Positions 53,400-61,872 of a stretch of DNA of 64,000 bases are shown here, one piece after another. Source of the DNA: Rhizosphaericola sp047606825 (GTDB lineage Bacteria; Bacteroidota; Bacteroidia; Chitinophagales; Chitinophagaceae); the NCBI GenBank assembly GCA_047606825.1, contig JASGDY010000007.1, forward strand, positions 5,131 to 69,130, given 5' to 3'. Made by a program: the position numbers and the translations under genes. Within the stretch, counting starts at the first letter, position 1. Each line of letters begins with the position of its first letter. The notes beneath the pieces were generated by a model. The model saw nothing but the letters and a program-made list of their open reading frames with translations. It made no database searches and was not told where the DNA came from.

Positions 53400-54752
53400 A
53401 TGAACGGACGGGTTTTAATCATAGACGATGAAGAAAAAATCAGGACGCTGCTTTCCAAGATCATCGCCTTGGAAGGCTTTGAGGTAATGCAGGTTCTCGA
53501 CATCAGAAGCGGGCTGAAAAAACTGGAAACCTCCAGTGTCGATGTCGTCCTCTGTGACGTAAAGCTGCCCGACGGCAGTGGCGTCGAGGCCGCCAAAACC
53601 ATCAAGGAAAAACATCCCGCCACGGAGATTGTCCTGCTTACCGCCTACGGCAACATCCCAGACGGCGTTCAGGCGATAAAAAACGGCGCGTTCGACTATA
53701 TCACCAAGGGCGACGACAACAACAAAATCATTCCGCTGCTGTACAAAGCCACCGAAAAAGCCGTGCTCGCCAGACGCGTACAGCAACTGGAGAAACAACT
53801 GTACGGCAGGCATTCTTTTGACAGCATCGTGGGTAGGTCCAAGGCACTGAAAGCCGCCATTGAGGCCGCCGGCAAAGTGGCGGCGACCGATGCAACCGTC
53901 CTGCTCACGGGCGAGACGGGAACAGGCAAGGAAGTGTTTGCGCAGGCAGTCCACAACGCAAGCCCGCGGAGCAAGCATCCTTTTGTCGCGGTGAACTGCT
54001 CCACTTTCAGCAAGGAACTGTTGGAAAACGAGCTTTTCGGCCACAGGGCAGGAGCTTTCACGGGTGCCACGAAAGACAGCAACGGGATATTTGAGGAAGC
54101 GAGCAACGGCACCGTTTTCCTGGATGAAATCGGCGAGATGCCGTTGGACTTGCAGGCCAAGCTACTGCGCGTCCTGGAAACGGGCGAATTTTTAAAGGTA
54201 GGCGACAGCAGACCTACAAAAGTCAATGTACGCACCATTGCCGCCACCAACAGGGATCTGCAGAAAGAGGTGGAAGCGGGCAACTTCCGCGAGGACCTGT
54301 TTTACCGCATCGCTGTTTTCCAGATTGCACTGCCGCCACTCAGGGAACGCGTTGCGGACATCGAAGAACTGGCGACCTTTTTCCTACGGATGTTTGCCGA
54401 CAAAACCAACAGGAAAATAACAACTATATCGGCTTCTTATCTGGATGCGCTCAGACAACACGCATGGAAAGGCAACATCCGCGAGCTTAAAAACGTCATC
54501 GAGCGGAGCGTCATACTTACAGACGGGACCGAACTGGCCGTTGACAGCCTGCCTAACGAATTGCAGCAATACAGCAAACCTACTGCGACAAAAGAAAAAA
54601 CCATGTCTGCCTTTGGGCTGGCAAGTGCCGAAAAAATCCACATCCAAAAAGTGCTCAACTACACCGACGGCAACAAGACCGAAACGGCAAGGCTGCTGAA
54701 CATCGCACTGACCACTCTGTACCGCAAGCTCGACGAATACCAGATAAAATAA
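53400..54752 (+). CDS. NtrC-type sigma-54 response regulator of the kdp locus
   Basis: A 450-residue activator with receiver domain (1-120; acidic pocket Asp9/Asp10, phospho-acceptor Asp53 in LCDVKLPDG, Lys near LKN-type GAFDYITKG), an AAA+ sigma-54 domain (about 140-375; Walker A GETGTGKE, the GAFTGA loop, Walker B GTVFLDEIGEM) and a Fis-type HTH (ETARLLNIALTTLYRKLDEY). GAFTGA shows that it contacts sigma-54 polymerase. It directly precedes kdpFABC where KdpE, an OmpR-type regulator, would be expected. A terminator separates it from the kdp genes. Confidence 0.95.
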   Translation: MNGRVLIIDDEEKIRTLLSKIIALEGFEVMQVLDIRSGLKKLETSSVDVVLCDVKLPDGSGVEAAKTIKEKHPATEIVLLTAYGNIPDGVQAIKNGAFDYITKGDDNNKIIPLLYKATEKAVLARRVQQLEKQLYGRHSFDSIVGRSKALKAAIEAAGKVAATDATVLLTGETGTGKEVFAQAVHNASPRSKHPFVAVNCSTFSKELLENELFGHRAGAFTGATKDSNGIFEEASNGTVFLDEIGEMPLDLQAKLLRVLETGEFLKVGDSRPTKVNVRTIAATNRDLQKEVEAGNFREDLFYRIAVFQIALPPLRERVADIEELATFFLRMFADKTNRKITTISASYLDALRQHAWKGNIRELKNVIERSVILTDGTELAVDSLPNELQQYSKPTATKEKTMSAFGLASAEKIHIQKVLNYTDGNKTETARLLNIALTTLYRKLDEYQIK

Positions 54753-54775
54753 CTCTTTCAAAACGCTAGCCCCAG

Positions 54776-54800
54776 CCCTTTCAAAACGAAAGGGTTTTTT
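54776..54800 (+). terminator. Terminator after the activator gene
   Basis: CCCTTTC and GAAAGGG form a 7-bp stem around AAAAC... followed by TTTTTTC. It lies 24 bases past the stop of the sigma-54 activator and isolates the kdp genes from read-through. Confidence 0.75.
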
Positions 54801-54868
54801 CTTTCCTCTTTTTCCTAAAAAAACACAAAACCCAATACAGTAGGGCATTTCAGCCTTTGTGGATTCCG

Positions 54869-54885
54869 TTGGAACGGATATTGGT
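54869..54885 (+). promoter_or_regulatory. Sigma-54-like -24/-12 promoter of the kdp operon
   Basis: TTGGAACGGATATTGGT fits the YTGGCACGrNNNTTGCW pattern at all but two positions (A for C in the -24 element, G for C in the -12 element). The GG and the second element are correctly spaced by 10 bases. It lies 31 bases before the first micro-ORF and just downstream of a gene for a GAFTGA-bearing activator. The sequence match is mine by eye, the role inferred. Confidence 0.55.
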
Positions 54886-54916
54886 CACCTCTCCGTACAT
54901 CAAATCAGTAGTAGTT

Positions 54917-55000
54917 ATGACCACAGTAATCCTAGTCTTTGCAGGCCTTTTGGGTTTTGCGCTTTTTTATGCATCCATCAAATTCTTTGAAAAAGTATGA
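54917..55000 (+). CDS. 27-residue membrane micropeptide upstream of kdpF
   Basis: Encodes MTTVILVFAGLLGFALFYAS IKFFEKV in two adjoining pieces: a single membrane helix with a short basic tail. Its TGA overlaps the ATG of kdpF (ATGA), so translation is coupled. It is the first gene after the sigma-54-like promoter. I know no named Kdp subunit of this type; it looks like a second KdpF-like peptide, perhaps from duplication. Confidence 0.6.
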   Translation: MTTVILVFAGLLGFALFYASIKFFEKV

Positions 55001-55074
55001 CAGCACTATTCATTATCGCAATCGGAGTATTTGGCTATATGTGCTATGTACTCGTCAAGCCCGAAAAGTTCTAG
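54997..55074 (+). CDS. kdpF: KdpF, small subunit of the K+-transporting ATPase
   Basis: A 25-residue membrane peptide, MTALFIIAIGVFGYMCYVLV then KPEKF. The helix and the terminal KPEKF are characteristic of KdpF, which stabilises the KdpFABC complex. It overlaps the preceding micropeptide gene by four bases and lies 53 bases before kdpA. Confidence 0.8.
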   Translation: MTALFIIAIGVFGYMCYVLVKPEKF

Positions 55075-55127
55075 CAACGAAACGGGAAGACAGAAACCCC
55101 ATTTTAAATTTTTAACAAGAAAAAAGC

Positions 55128-56828
55128 ATGAATACGGAAATTATTGGGATAGTACTGATGTGTGCAGCGGTGGTGTTGCTCGCCGTACCGCTCGGTCGGT
55201 ACATAGGCAAGGTATTTAGTAACGAAAAGACATGGCTGGACAAGGTGTTCAACCCTGTTGACAACGTCTTTTACAGGCTTGGCGGCATCAACCCCGCCAA
55301 GGAGATGAACTGGAAGCAGCACCTTGTGGCCTTGCTGACCATCAACCTGTTCTGGTTTTTGCTGTGCATGTTCGTGTTGATGAACATGGGCTGGCTGCCC
55401 CTCAACCCTGACGGCAACCCGTCTATGGGTGCAGACCTGGCTTTCAATACGTCCATCAGCTTTATCAGCAACACCAACCTGCAACACTATTCGGGTGAGA
55501 CGGGGATGTCCTACCTGGGACAACTGACGGTCATGTTGTTCCAGTTCATCAGTGCAGGCTGTGGCATGGCAATAGCGGCAACAGTGTTCTTCGCCATGAA
55601 GGAAAGGACGACGGACAAGTTGGGCAATTTTTACTTCCTGTTTGTAAGGAGCTGCACCAGGATTTTGTTTCCGATTGCACTGGTGGTCGCCCTGCTGTTG
55701 TTGTTCAACGGTACGCCGATGACCTTTGCCGGGAAAGATACCATCACTAACCTGCAAGGAGATACGGTGCAGGTCAGCCGTGGACCGGTCGCGGCCTTTG
55801 TCGCCATCAAACAAATCGGGACGAACGGCGGTGGTTTCTTCGGTCCTAATTCCGCCCATCCGCTCGAAAACCCCAACTACCTTACCAATATCATCGAGAC
55901 TGTCACCATCCTGTTGATTCCTATGGCGATGGTATCTGCACTGGGCTATATCCTGAAAAGAAGAAGACTCGCATGGACAATTTTTGGTGTGATGGCGGTC
56001 GGATTCATACTCCTGCTGTTGCCGACAGTCGTCAACGAAATGAAGGGAAACCCCGCCATTGCCAAGATGGGTATTGCACAGCCGATGGGCAGCATGGAAG
56101 GTAAGGAAGTCCGGTTTGGTTCGGCGGCTTCCGCCTATTGGGCGATCAATACGACCTGTAGCAGCAACGGTTCCGTCAACGCGATGCACGACAGCCTCAC
56201 ACCGCTCTCAGGGATGGATACGATGCTGGGCATGATGCTTAACTGCCTCTTTGGCGGCGTAGGCGTCGGTTTCCTCAACTTTTACATATTCATCATATTG
56301 GCAGTGTTCATAAGTGGGTTGATGGTGGGAAGGACGCCTGAGTTTCTGGGCAAGAAAATAGAAGCCAGGGAAATGAAGATTGCCATGATTATCGCCTTGC
56401 TGCATCCCCTGCTGATACTTGCAGGGACTGCCATTGCAAGCTATCTCTATGCCCACCGTCCCCAAACGTATGCCGGTTGGCTCAACAATCCGGGATACCA
56501 CGGTTTCAGTGAGATGCTGTACGAGTTTACCTCCTCCAGTGCCAACAATGGCAGCGGTTTTGAAGGGTTGGGGGACAACACGCCTTTTTGGAACATCGGC
56601 TGCGGCATCGTCATGCTGCTGGCCAGGTTCTTGCCTATCATAGGCCCTGTCGCCATTGCAGGCAGCCTTGCCGCCAAAAAATATATTCCCGAAAGTGCGG
56701 GCACACTGAAAACAGACACTGCCACCTTTGGCATGATGGTGTTTGCCGTCATTGTCATTGTCGCGGCACTGTCCTTCTTCTCGGCATTGGCGTTGGGACC
56801 CATATCAGAATATTTTTCCCTCCAGTAA
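55128..56828 (+). CDS. kdpA: K+-transporting ATPase subunit A
   Basis: The channel-like potassium-binding subunit, 566 residues with about ten membrane helices. Selectivity-filter-like loops are visible as SFISNTNLQHYSGETGMSYL, IKQIGTNGGGFFGPNSAHPL, TTCSSNGSVNAM and SSANNGSGFEGLGDNTPFWN. It takes K+ with very high affinity and passes it to KdpB. Start ATG 55128 gives the standard N-terminus. Confidence 0.97.
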   Translation: MNTEIIGIVLMCAAVVLLAVPLGRYIGKVFSNEKTWLDKVFNPVDNVFYRLGGINPAKEMNWKQHLVALLTINLFWFLLCMFVLMNMGWLPLNPDGNPSMGADLAFNTSISFISNTNLQHYSGETGMSYLGQLTVMLFQFISAGCGMAIAATVFFAMKERTTDKLGNFYFLFVRSCTRILFPIALVVALLLLFNGTPMTFAGKDTITNLQGDTVQVSRGPVAAFVAIKQIGTNGGGFFGPNSAHPLENPNYLTNIIETVTILLIPMAMVSALGYILKRRRLAWTIFGVMAVGFILLLLPTVVNEMKGNPAIAKMGIAQPMGSMEGKEVRFGSAASAYWAINTTCSSNGSVNAMHDSLTPLSGMDTMLGMMLNCLFGGVGVGFLNFYIFIILAVFISGLMVGRTPEFLGKKIEAREMKIAMIIALLHPLLILAGTAIASYLYAHRPQTYAGWLNNPGYHGFSEMLYEFTSSSANNGSGFEGLGDNTPFWNIGCGIVMLLARFLPIIGPVAIAGSLAAKKYIPESAGTLKTDTATFGMMVFAVIVIVAALSFFSALALGPISEYFSLQ

Positions 56829-56859
56829 AACCAGACGGATTCAAAAACAGATTTAAAAC

Positions 56860-58902
56860 ATGAAACGAGATACAAACAACAAACTTTTCCAGTCGGCTTT
56901 GGTAAAAGAAGCGCTGAAACAGTCTTTCCTGAAACTGAGCCCTGCCAAGATGTTCCGCAACCCCGTGATGTTCACGGTATGGATCGGCACGTTGGTGATG
57001 GCAGGCGTGTGTATATGGATAGCCACGGGTGAAAAAAGCCAAGGAAGCCTTGCCTACAACATTGTGGTAACTGCCGTGCTGCTCGTTACGTTGCTGTTCG
57101 CCAACTTTGCCGAAGCCATTGCCGAGGCAAGGGGAAAGGCTCAGGCCGACAGCCTACGCAAAACAAGGGAGGAGACACCCGCAAAAAAAGTGGAAACCGT
57201 CGGTGATATATTCATGGACGAGGTGCATGTCGTCCCGTCCTCAACCTTACGCAAAGGAGACCTCTTCATCTGTGAAACCGGCGACATCATACCGTCCGAC
57301 GGTGAAATCGTCGAGGGACTCGCCACCATCGACGAGAGCGCCATTACGGGCGAAAGCGCCCCAGTCATCCGTGAAGCGGGCGGAGACAAAAGCAGCGTGA
57401 CGGGAGGCACCAAAGTATTGTCCGACAAGATAAAAGTCAAAGTCACAACCGAAGCCGGCGAAAGTTTCCTGGACAAGATGATCGCGTTGGTAGAAGGTGC
57501 GTCGAGGCAGAAAACGCCCAACGAGATTGCCTTGACGATATTGTTGGCAGGCTTTACACTGGTGTTCATCATCGTGGCCGTTACGCTCAAACCCTTTGGC
57601 GACTATGCCAATACTCCCATTGCCATCGCGTCCTTTATCTCCCTTTTCGTCTGTCTAATCCCGACGACAATTGGTGGCCTCCTGTCGGCAATAGGGATTG
57701 CGGGGATGGACAGGGCGTTGCGGGCCAACGTGGTTACCAAAAGCGGCAAAGCCGTGGAGACCGCCGGCGACGTAGACGTATTGCTGCTGGACAAAACGGG
57801 AACGATTACCATCGGCAACAGGAAGGCTACCCGTTTCCATGTTGCTGCCGGTGTGGAAGAGCGCCACTTTCTCAAGTCCGTCGTTCTAAGTTCCAGGGCA
57901 GACGAAACGCCCGAAGGGAAGTCCATCATAGAACTTGCGGGTATCGACCCTTTGAACTATGAAATCAACCATCCTCGGTACATTCAATTCTCTGCGGAAA
58001 CCAGATGTTCCGGCATCGACTATGAAGACAGGAGAATCAGGAAAGGCGCGGCGGACGCCATACGCACGATAGTGGAAAAAGCAGGAAATGCTTTTCCCGA
58101 CGAAACCGCCGAACAGGTCAAGACAATTGCGGGCAACGGCGGGACACCATTGGTGGTTTCGGAAAATGAAAATGTGTTGGGCGTCATCGAATTGCAGGAC
58201 ATCATCAAGCCCGGCATACAGGAACGTTTTGGACGCCTGCGCAAGATGGGCATCAAGACCGTGATGGTGACAGGAGACAATCCTTTGACGGCAAAATACA
58301 TTGCCGAAAAGGCGGGCGTGGACGACTTCATTGCCGAGGCCAGGCCCGAAGACAAAATGGACTATATCCGCAAGGAACAATCCGGCGGCAGACTGGTCGC
58401 CATGATGGGCGACGGCACCAACGACGCACCCGCACTCGCCCAGGCTGATGTCGGCGTGGCGATGAACAGCGGTACGCAGGCCGCCAAGGAAGCGGGCAAC
58501 ATGGTAGACTTGGACAACGACCCTACCAAACTGATTGAGGTCGTAGAGATAGGCAAGCAGCTTTTGATGACAAGGGGAACGCTCACGACGTTCAGCATCG
58601 CCAACGATGTAGCCAAATACTTTGCCATCGTTCCGGCACTGTTCATCGTCTCCATCCCGGCATTGCAGGGGCTGAACATCATGCGGCTGCATTCTCCCGA
58701 AAGTGCCATCCTTTCCGCCGTCATCTTCAACGCGGCCATCATCCCGCTCCTGATTCCCTTGGCGCTGAAAGGCGTGGCATACAAGCCCATCGGCGCAAGT
58801 GCACTGTTGCGCAGGAACCTGTTTGTTTATGGGCTGGGAGGTGTAGTTGTACCCTTCATCGGGATAAAACTGATCGACCTTTTGGTTTCCCTGTTTATTT
58901 AA
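56860..58902 (+). CDS. kdpB: K+-transporting ATPase subunit B (P-type ATPase)
   Basis: A 680-residue P-type ATPase that powers K+ import. Landmarks are the actuator motif TGES (163-166), the phosphorylation site DKTGT with Asp311, the KGAADAI nucleotide-binding stretch, and the hinge GDGTNDAPALAQADVG. Seven membrane helices are visible. The TGES serine, whose phosphorylation inhibits E. coli KdpB, is conserved. Spacing of 31 bases from kdpA fits one operon. Confidence 0.98.
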   Translation: MKRDTNNKLFQSALVKEALKQSFLKLSPAKMFRNPVMFTVWIGTLVMAGVCIWIATGEKSQGSLAYNIVVTAVLLVTLLFANFAEAIAEARGKAQADSLRKTREETPAKKVETVGDIFMDEVHVVPSSTLRKGDLFICETGDIIPSDGEIVEGLATIDESAITGESAPVIREAGGDKSSVTGGTKVLSDKIKVKVTTEAGESFLDKMIALVEGASRQKTPNEIALTILLAGFTLVFIIVAVTLKPFGDYANTPIAIASFISLFVCLIPTTIGGLLSAIGIAGMDRALRANVVTKSGKAVETAGDVDVLLLDKTGTITIGNRKATRFHVAAGVEERHFLKSVVLSSRADETPEGKSIIELAGIDPLNYEINHPRYIQFSAETRCSGIDYEDRRIRKGAADAIRTIVEKAGNAFPDETAEQVKTIAGNGGTPLVVSENENVLGVIELQDIIKPGIQERFGRLRKMGIKTVMVTGDNPLTAKYIAEKAGVDDFIAEARPEDKMDYIRKEQSGGRLVAMMGDGTNDAPALAQADVGVAMNSGTQAAKEAGNMVDLDNDPTKLIEVVEIGKQLLMTRGTLTTFSIANDVAKYFAIVPALFIVSIPALQGLNIMRLHSPESAILSAVIFNAAIIPLLIPLALKGVAYKPIGASALLRRNLFVYGLGGVVVPFIGIKLIDLLVSLFI

Positions 58903-58915
58903 AAAATTAAAAAAG

Positions 58916-59476
58916 ATGAAAGAAAATATTTTTCCTGCAATACGGCTTACGATTGTTTGCCTATTGTTCTTCTCCGGTATTTACACGCTGATCGTATTGG
59001 GTGTGGCACAGTTGGCGGACAACAAAGGCAACGGCGAGGTGGTTGTCCACAACGGCAAAACCTATTATGCCAATGTCGGGCAAAAATTTACGGATGACAG
59101 GTATTTCTATTCGCGGCCGTCGGCGGTGGACTATAATGCAGCAGGTGCGGCAGGCAGCAACAAAGGACCTTCCAATCCCGATTACTTAAAAACCGTAGGA
59201 CAAAGGATCGACACCTTCCTGGTCCACAACCCGGGCATAAGGCGATCCGAAATCCCTTCCGACCTGGTGACCGCAAGCGGCGCGGGACTCGACCCGCATA
59301 TTTCTGTGCAGGCAGCCAATGTGCAGGTCAGGCGCATTGCCCGTATCAGGGGCACCGCGGAAGCCAACATCCGGCAGCTCATCCTATCCAACACCGAAAA
59401 ACCGCTGCTCGGGTTGTTCGGCACGGAAAGGGTAAACGTACTTAGGCTTAACATCGCTTTGGACAATCTAAAATAA
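58916..59476 (+). CDS. kdpC: K+-transporting ATPase subunit C
   Basis: The single-pass accessory subunit, 186 residues: membrane helix at about 8-30, then a periplasmic domain with YFYSRPSAVDYNAAGAAGSN and LVTASGAGLDPHISVQAANV, the family signatures. It raises ATP affinity and stabilises the complex. It follows kdpB by 13 bases. Confidence 0.97.
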   Translation: MKENIFPAIRLTIVCLLFFSGIYTLIVLGVAQLADNKGNGEVVVHNGKTYYANVGQKFTDDRYFYSRPSAVDYNAAGAAGSNKGPSNPDYLKTVGQRIDTFLVHNPGIRRSEIPSDLVTASGAGLDPHISVQAANVQVRRIARIRGTAEANIRQLILSNTEKPLLGLFGTERVNVLRLNIALDNLK

Positions 59477-59486
59477 AGTAAGAAAA

Positions 59487-60554
59487 ATGAAAAAAGTGAT
59501 AGCGGCATCATTGCTATTGTTGGCCACAAAAGGATTTGCTCAATCAGACAGTACAAAACCACCTTTAAGTTTTAGTGGCTACACGGAAGTATATTACTCC
59601 TATGATTTTGGCAAACCTGCCGACCATAACCGACCTGCCTTTGTCTATTCATACAACAGGCACAACGAGGTAAACCTGAACCTAGGTTTTGTAAAAGCGG
59701 CCTACCAGACGGACAACGCAAGGGCCAACCTTGCCCTGGCGGCGGGAACCTACATGAACGCCAACCTTTCCGCGGAAAAAGGTGTGCTTAAAAACGTTTT
59801 TGAAGCCAATGCGGGCGTGAAAATAGCAGGGCAAAAAAACCTGTGGGTCGATGCGGGTATTTTTGCTTCGCACATTGGCTTTGAAAGCGCCATCGGCAAG
59901 GATTGCTGGAACCTGACGAGAAGCATCTTGGCCGACAATTCGCCCTACTATGAAAGCGGAGCCAAAATATCCTACACTTCGGACAACGGCAAATGGTTCA
60001 TCAGCGGGCTAATCCTGAACGGCTGGCAACGGATACAAAGGGTTGACGGCAACAATACGCCCGCATTTGGACACCAGCTGACCTACAAGCCAAGCGACAA
60101 GGTCACGTTGAACAGCAGTTCATTTATTGGGAGCGACAAGCCCGACAGCACCCGGCAGATGCGCTACTTCCACAACTTCTATGGTATTTTCCAGATATCC
60201 GGCAATTTTGCGTTGACCACGGGCTTTGACATGGGCGCGGAACAAAAAGCGAAAGGTAGCAGCAGTTACAACACCTGGTATTCGGCCGTCCTGATTGCCC
60301 GATACACGCCCGCTGCAAGGCACTGCCTTGCGGCAAGGACTGAGTATTACAACGATAAGAACGGCGTCATCGTCGGCACAAACGGGTTTAGGACCTGGGG
60401 ATATTCGCTCAATTACGACTACCTCGTCCGGGACAATGTGGTCTGGCGCGTGGAAGGGCGTGCCTTTTCCTCCAGGGACAGGATTTTTGCGCAAAACGGC
60501 AAACCGGGCAACAACGATTTCTTTTTGACGACCGCCCTTGCCGTTTCGTTTTAA
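59487..60554 (+). CDS. Outer-membrane porin of the kdp operon (BBP2/OmpL-like)
   Basis: A 355-residue beta-barrel protein with a signal peptide (ends about residue 19, KGFAQ) and alternating aromatic strands (SFSGYTEVYYSYDFG, LNLGFVKAAYQTD), finishing with ALAVSF, an outer-membrane C-terminal signature. It belongs to the porin-2 (BBP2) type. It starts 10 bases after kdpC, so it is part of the same operon and probably lets K+ or small solutes reach the inner-membrane pump. A porin inside a kdp operon is a trait of this phylum. Confidence 0.88.
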   Translation: MKKVIAASLLLLATKGFAQSDSTKPPLSFSGYTEVYYSYDFGKPADHNRPAFVYSYNRHNEVNLNLGFVKAAYQTDNARANLALAAGTYMNANLSAEKGVLKNVFEANAGVKIAGQKNLWVDAGIFASHIGFESAIGKDCWNLTRSILADNSPYYESGAKISYTSDNGKWFISGLILNGWQRIQRVDGNNTPAFGHQLTYKPSDKVTLNSSSFIGSDKPDSTRQMRYFHNFYGIFQISGNFALTTGFDMGAEQKAKGSSSYNTWYSAVLIARYTPAARHCLAARTEYYNDKNGVIVGTNGFRTWGYSLNYDYLVRDNVVWRVEGRAFSSRDRIFAQNGKPGNNDFFLTTALAVSF

Positions 60555-60613
60555 CCAAAAAAGGGCAGGTAGTACCTAAACAGTTCCTTTATACTTCACA
60601 AGGGGTAAATCAG

Positions 60614-60649
60614 TGTATTGGAAGAAGATGTTCCTCTTGTTCCAATACA
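60614..60649. promoter_or_regulatory. Inverted repeat between porin and kdpD genes
   Basis: TGTATTGGAA and TTCCAATACA are a perfect 10-bp inverted repeat with a 16-base spacer in the 181-base gap before kdpD. It could be an enhancer or operator for the sensor genes, or a hairpin reducing read-through from the kdp structural genes. Confidence 0.5.
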
Positions 60650-60735
60650 GTCCCACTACGGGGGCTGTGCGGGGAAAAATGTGCATTTTTATCCCTTACG
60701 AAGTATATATTTTAAATTCGCAGGTAATTGGGAAT

Positions 60736-61860
60736 ATGGAAGAAACAAGGAAATCGGCGGAGGACTTTTTGAACCTCATCAAAAAGTCAAGACGCGGCAA
60801 GTTCAAGGTGTACATCGGCATGAGCGCCGGCGTGGGCAAGACCTACCGTATGTTGCAGGAGGCGCATTCCCTGCTGCGGAACGGTATCGACGTAAAAATC
60901 GGTTACGTCGAGACACACAACCGTACCGAAACCTGCGCCTTGCTGGAGGGCCTGCCCGTCATACCCCGAAGAAAACTTTTCTACAAGGGAAAAGAACTGG
61001 AAGAGCTGGACGTACAGGCCGTTGTCAACCTGCGCCCCGAAGTCGTCATCGTAGACGAACTAGCCCATACCAATATCGAAAGCAGTAGGAACGAAAAACG
61101 CTGGCAGGATGTCATGGAGATATTGGATGCGGGTATCAACGTCGTCAGCGCCGTCAACATCCAGCACATAGAAAGCCTGAACGAAGAAGTAAGGGAAATA
61201 ACAGGCGTCGAGGTAAAGGAGCGGATTCCCGACAGCGTACTCGCACAGGCGGACGAAGTGGTAAACATCGACCTTACAGCCGACGAATTGATCGAAAGGC
61301 TAAAGGAAGGAAAAATCTACGAGCCCGCCAAAATCCAAACCGCCCTAAACAATTTCTTCAAAAACGAACACATACTCCAGTTGCGGGAGCTGGCATTGAA
61401 GGAGGTCGCCTCGCAGGTGGAACGCAAGGTGGAAGCCGAAATCACGCTTTTGAACACCGTCAGGCGCGAAAAATTCCTGGCCTGCATCAGCTCCAACGGA
61501 AAGACCGCAAAAAATGTCATCCGTAAAACCGCACGCTTTGCCAACTATTACAACAGCAGGTGGTATGTGTTGTATGTGCAGACACCTAGGGAAACCCCTG
61601 ACAGGATTGCTCTGGACAGGCAGCGGCACCTTATCAACAACCTGAAGCTCGCAACAGAGCTGGGCGCTGAAATCATCAAAGTGGAAAACGGCAATATCTC
61701 CAAGGCCATCATGCAACAGTGTGAGGACAGAAAGATAACCACGGTCTGTATCGGCAAGCCCCATTTAAACCTGGTCCGTGTCATCCTCGCAACCAACGTG
61801 TTCAACCAACTGTTGAAGAAACTGTCCGCCAACGACATCGACCTTGTAATATTGAGCTAA
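60736..61860 (+). CDS. Stand-alone KdpD sensor half (KdpD + USP domains, no kinase)
   Basis: The 374-residue protein equals only the cytoplasmic N-terminal part of E. coli KdpD (894 residues). Residues 15-225 are the KdpD domain with Walker A GMSAGVGKT, GYVETHNR, VDELAHTN and SAVNIQHIESLNEEV; residues 245-374 are a universal-stress-protein-like domain. There are no membrane helices, DHp or ATPase domains. I chose ATG 60736; an in-frame GTG at 60613 would add 41 implausible residues. It probably senses ATP/K+ or c-di-AMP and passes the signal to the separate kinase directly downstream. Confidence 0.93.
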   Translation: MEETRKSAEDFLNLIKKSRRGKFKVYIGMSAGVGKTYRMLQEAHSLLRNGIDVKIGYVETHNRTETCALLEGLPVIPRRKLFYKGKELEELDVQAVVNLRPEVVIVDELAHTNIESSRNEKRWQDVMEILDAGINVVSAVNIQHIESLNEEVREITGVEVKERIPDSVLAQADEVVNIDLTADELIERLKEGKIYEPAKIQTALNNFFKNEHILQLRELALKEVASQVERKVEAEITLLNTVRREKFLACISSNGKTAKNVIRKTARFANYYNSRWYVLYVQTPRETPDRIALDRQRHLINNLKLATELGAEIIKVENGNISKAIMQQCEDRKITTVCIGKPHLNLVRVILATNVFNQLLKKLSANDIDLVILS

Positions 61861-61872
61861 AGAATCGACACA

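Noticed and set aside
55104..56189. A 361-codon minus-strand frame opposite kdpA
   Set aside because: Low-complexity His/Gln/Arg composition; the plus strand is unmistakably kdpA.
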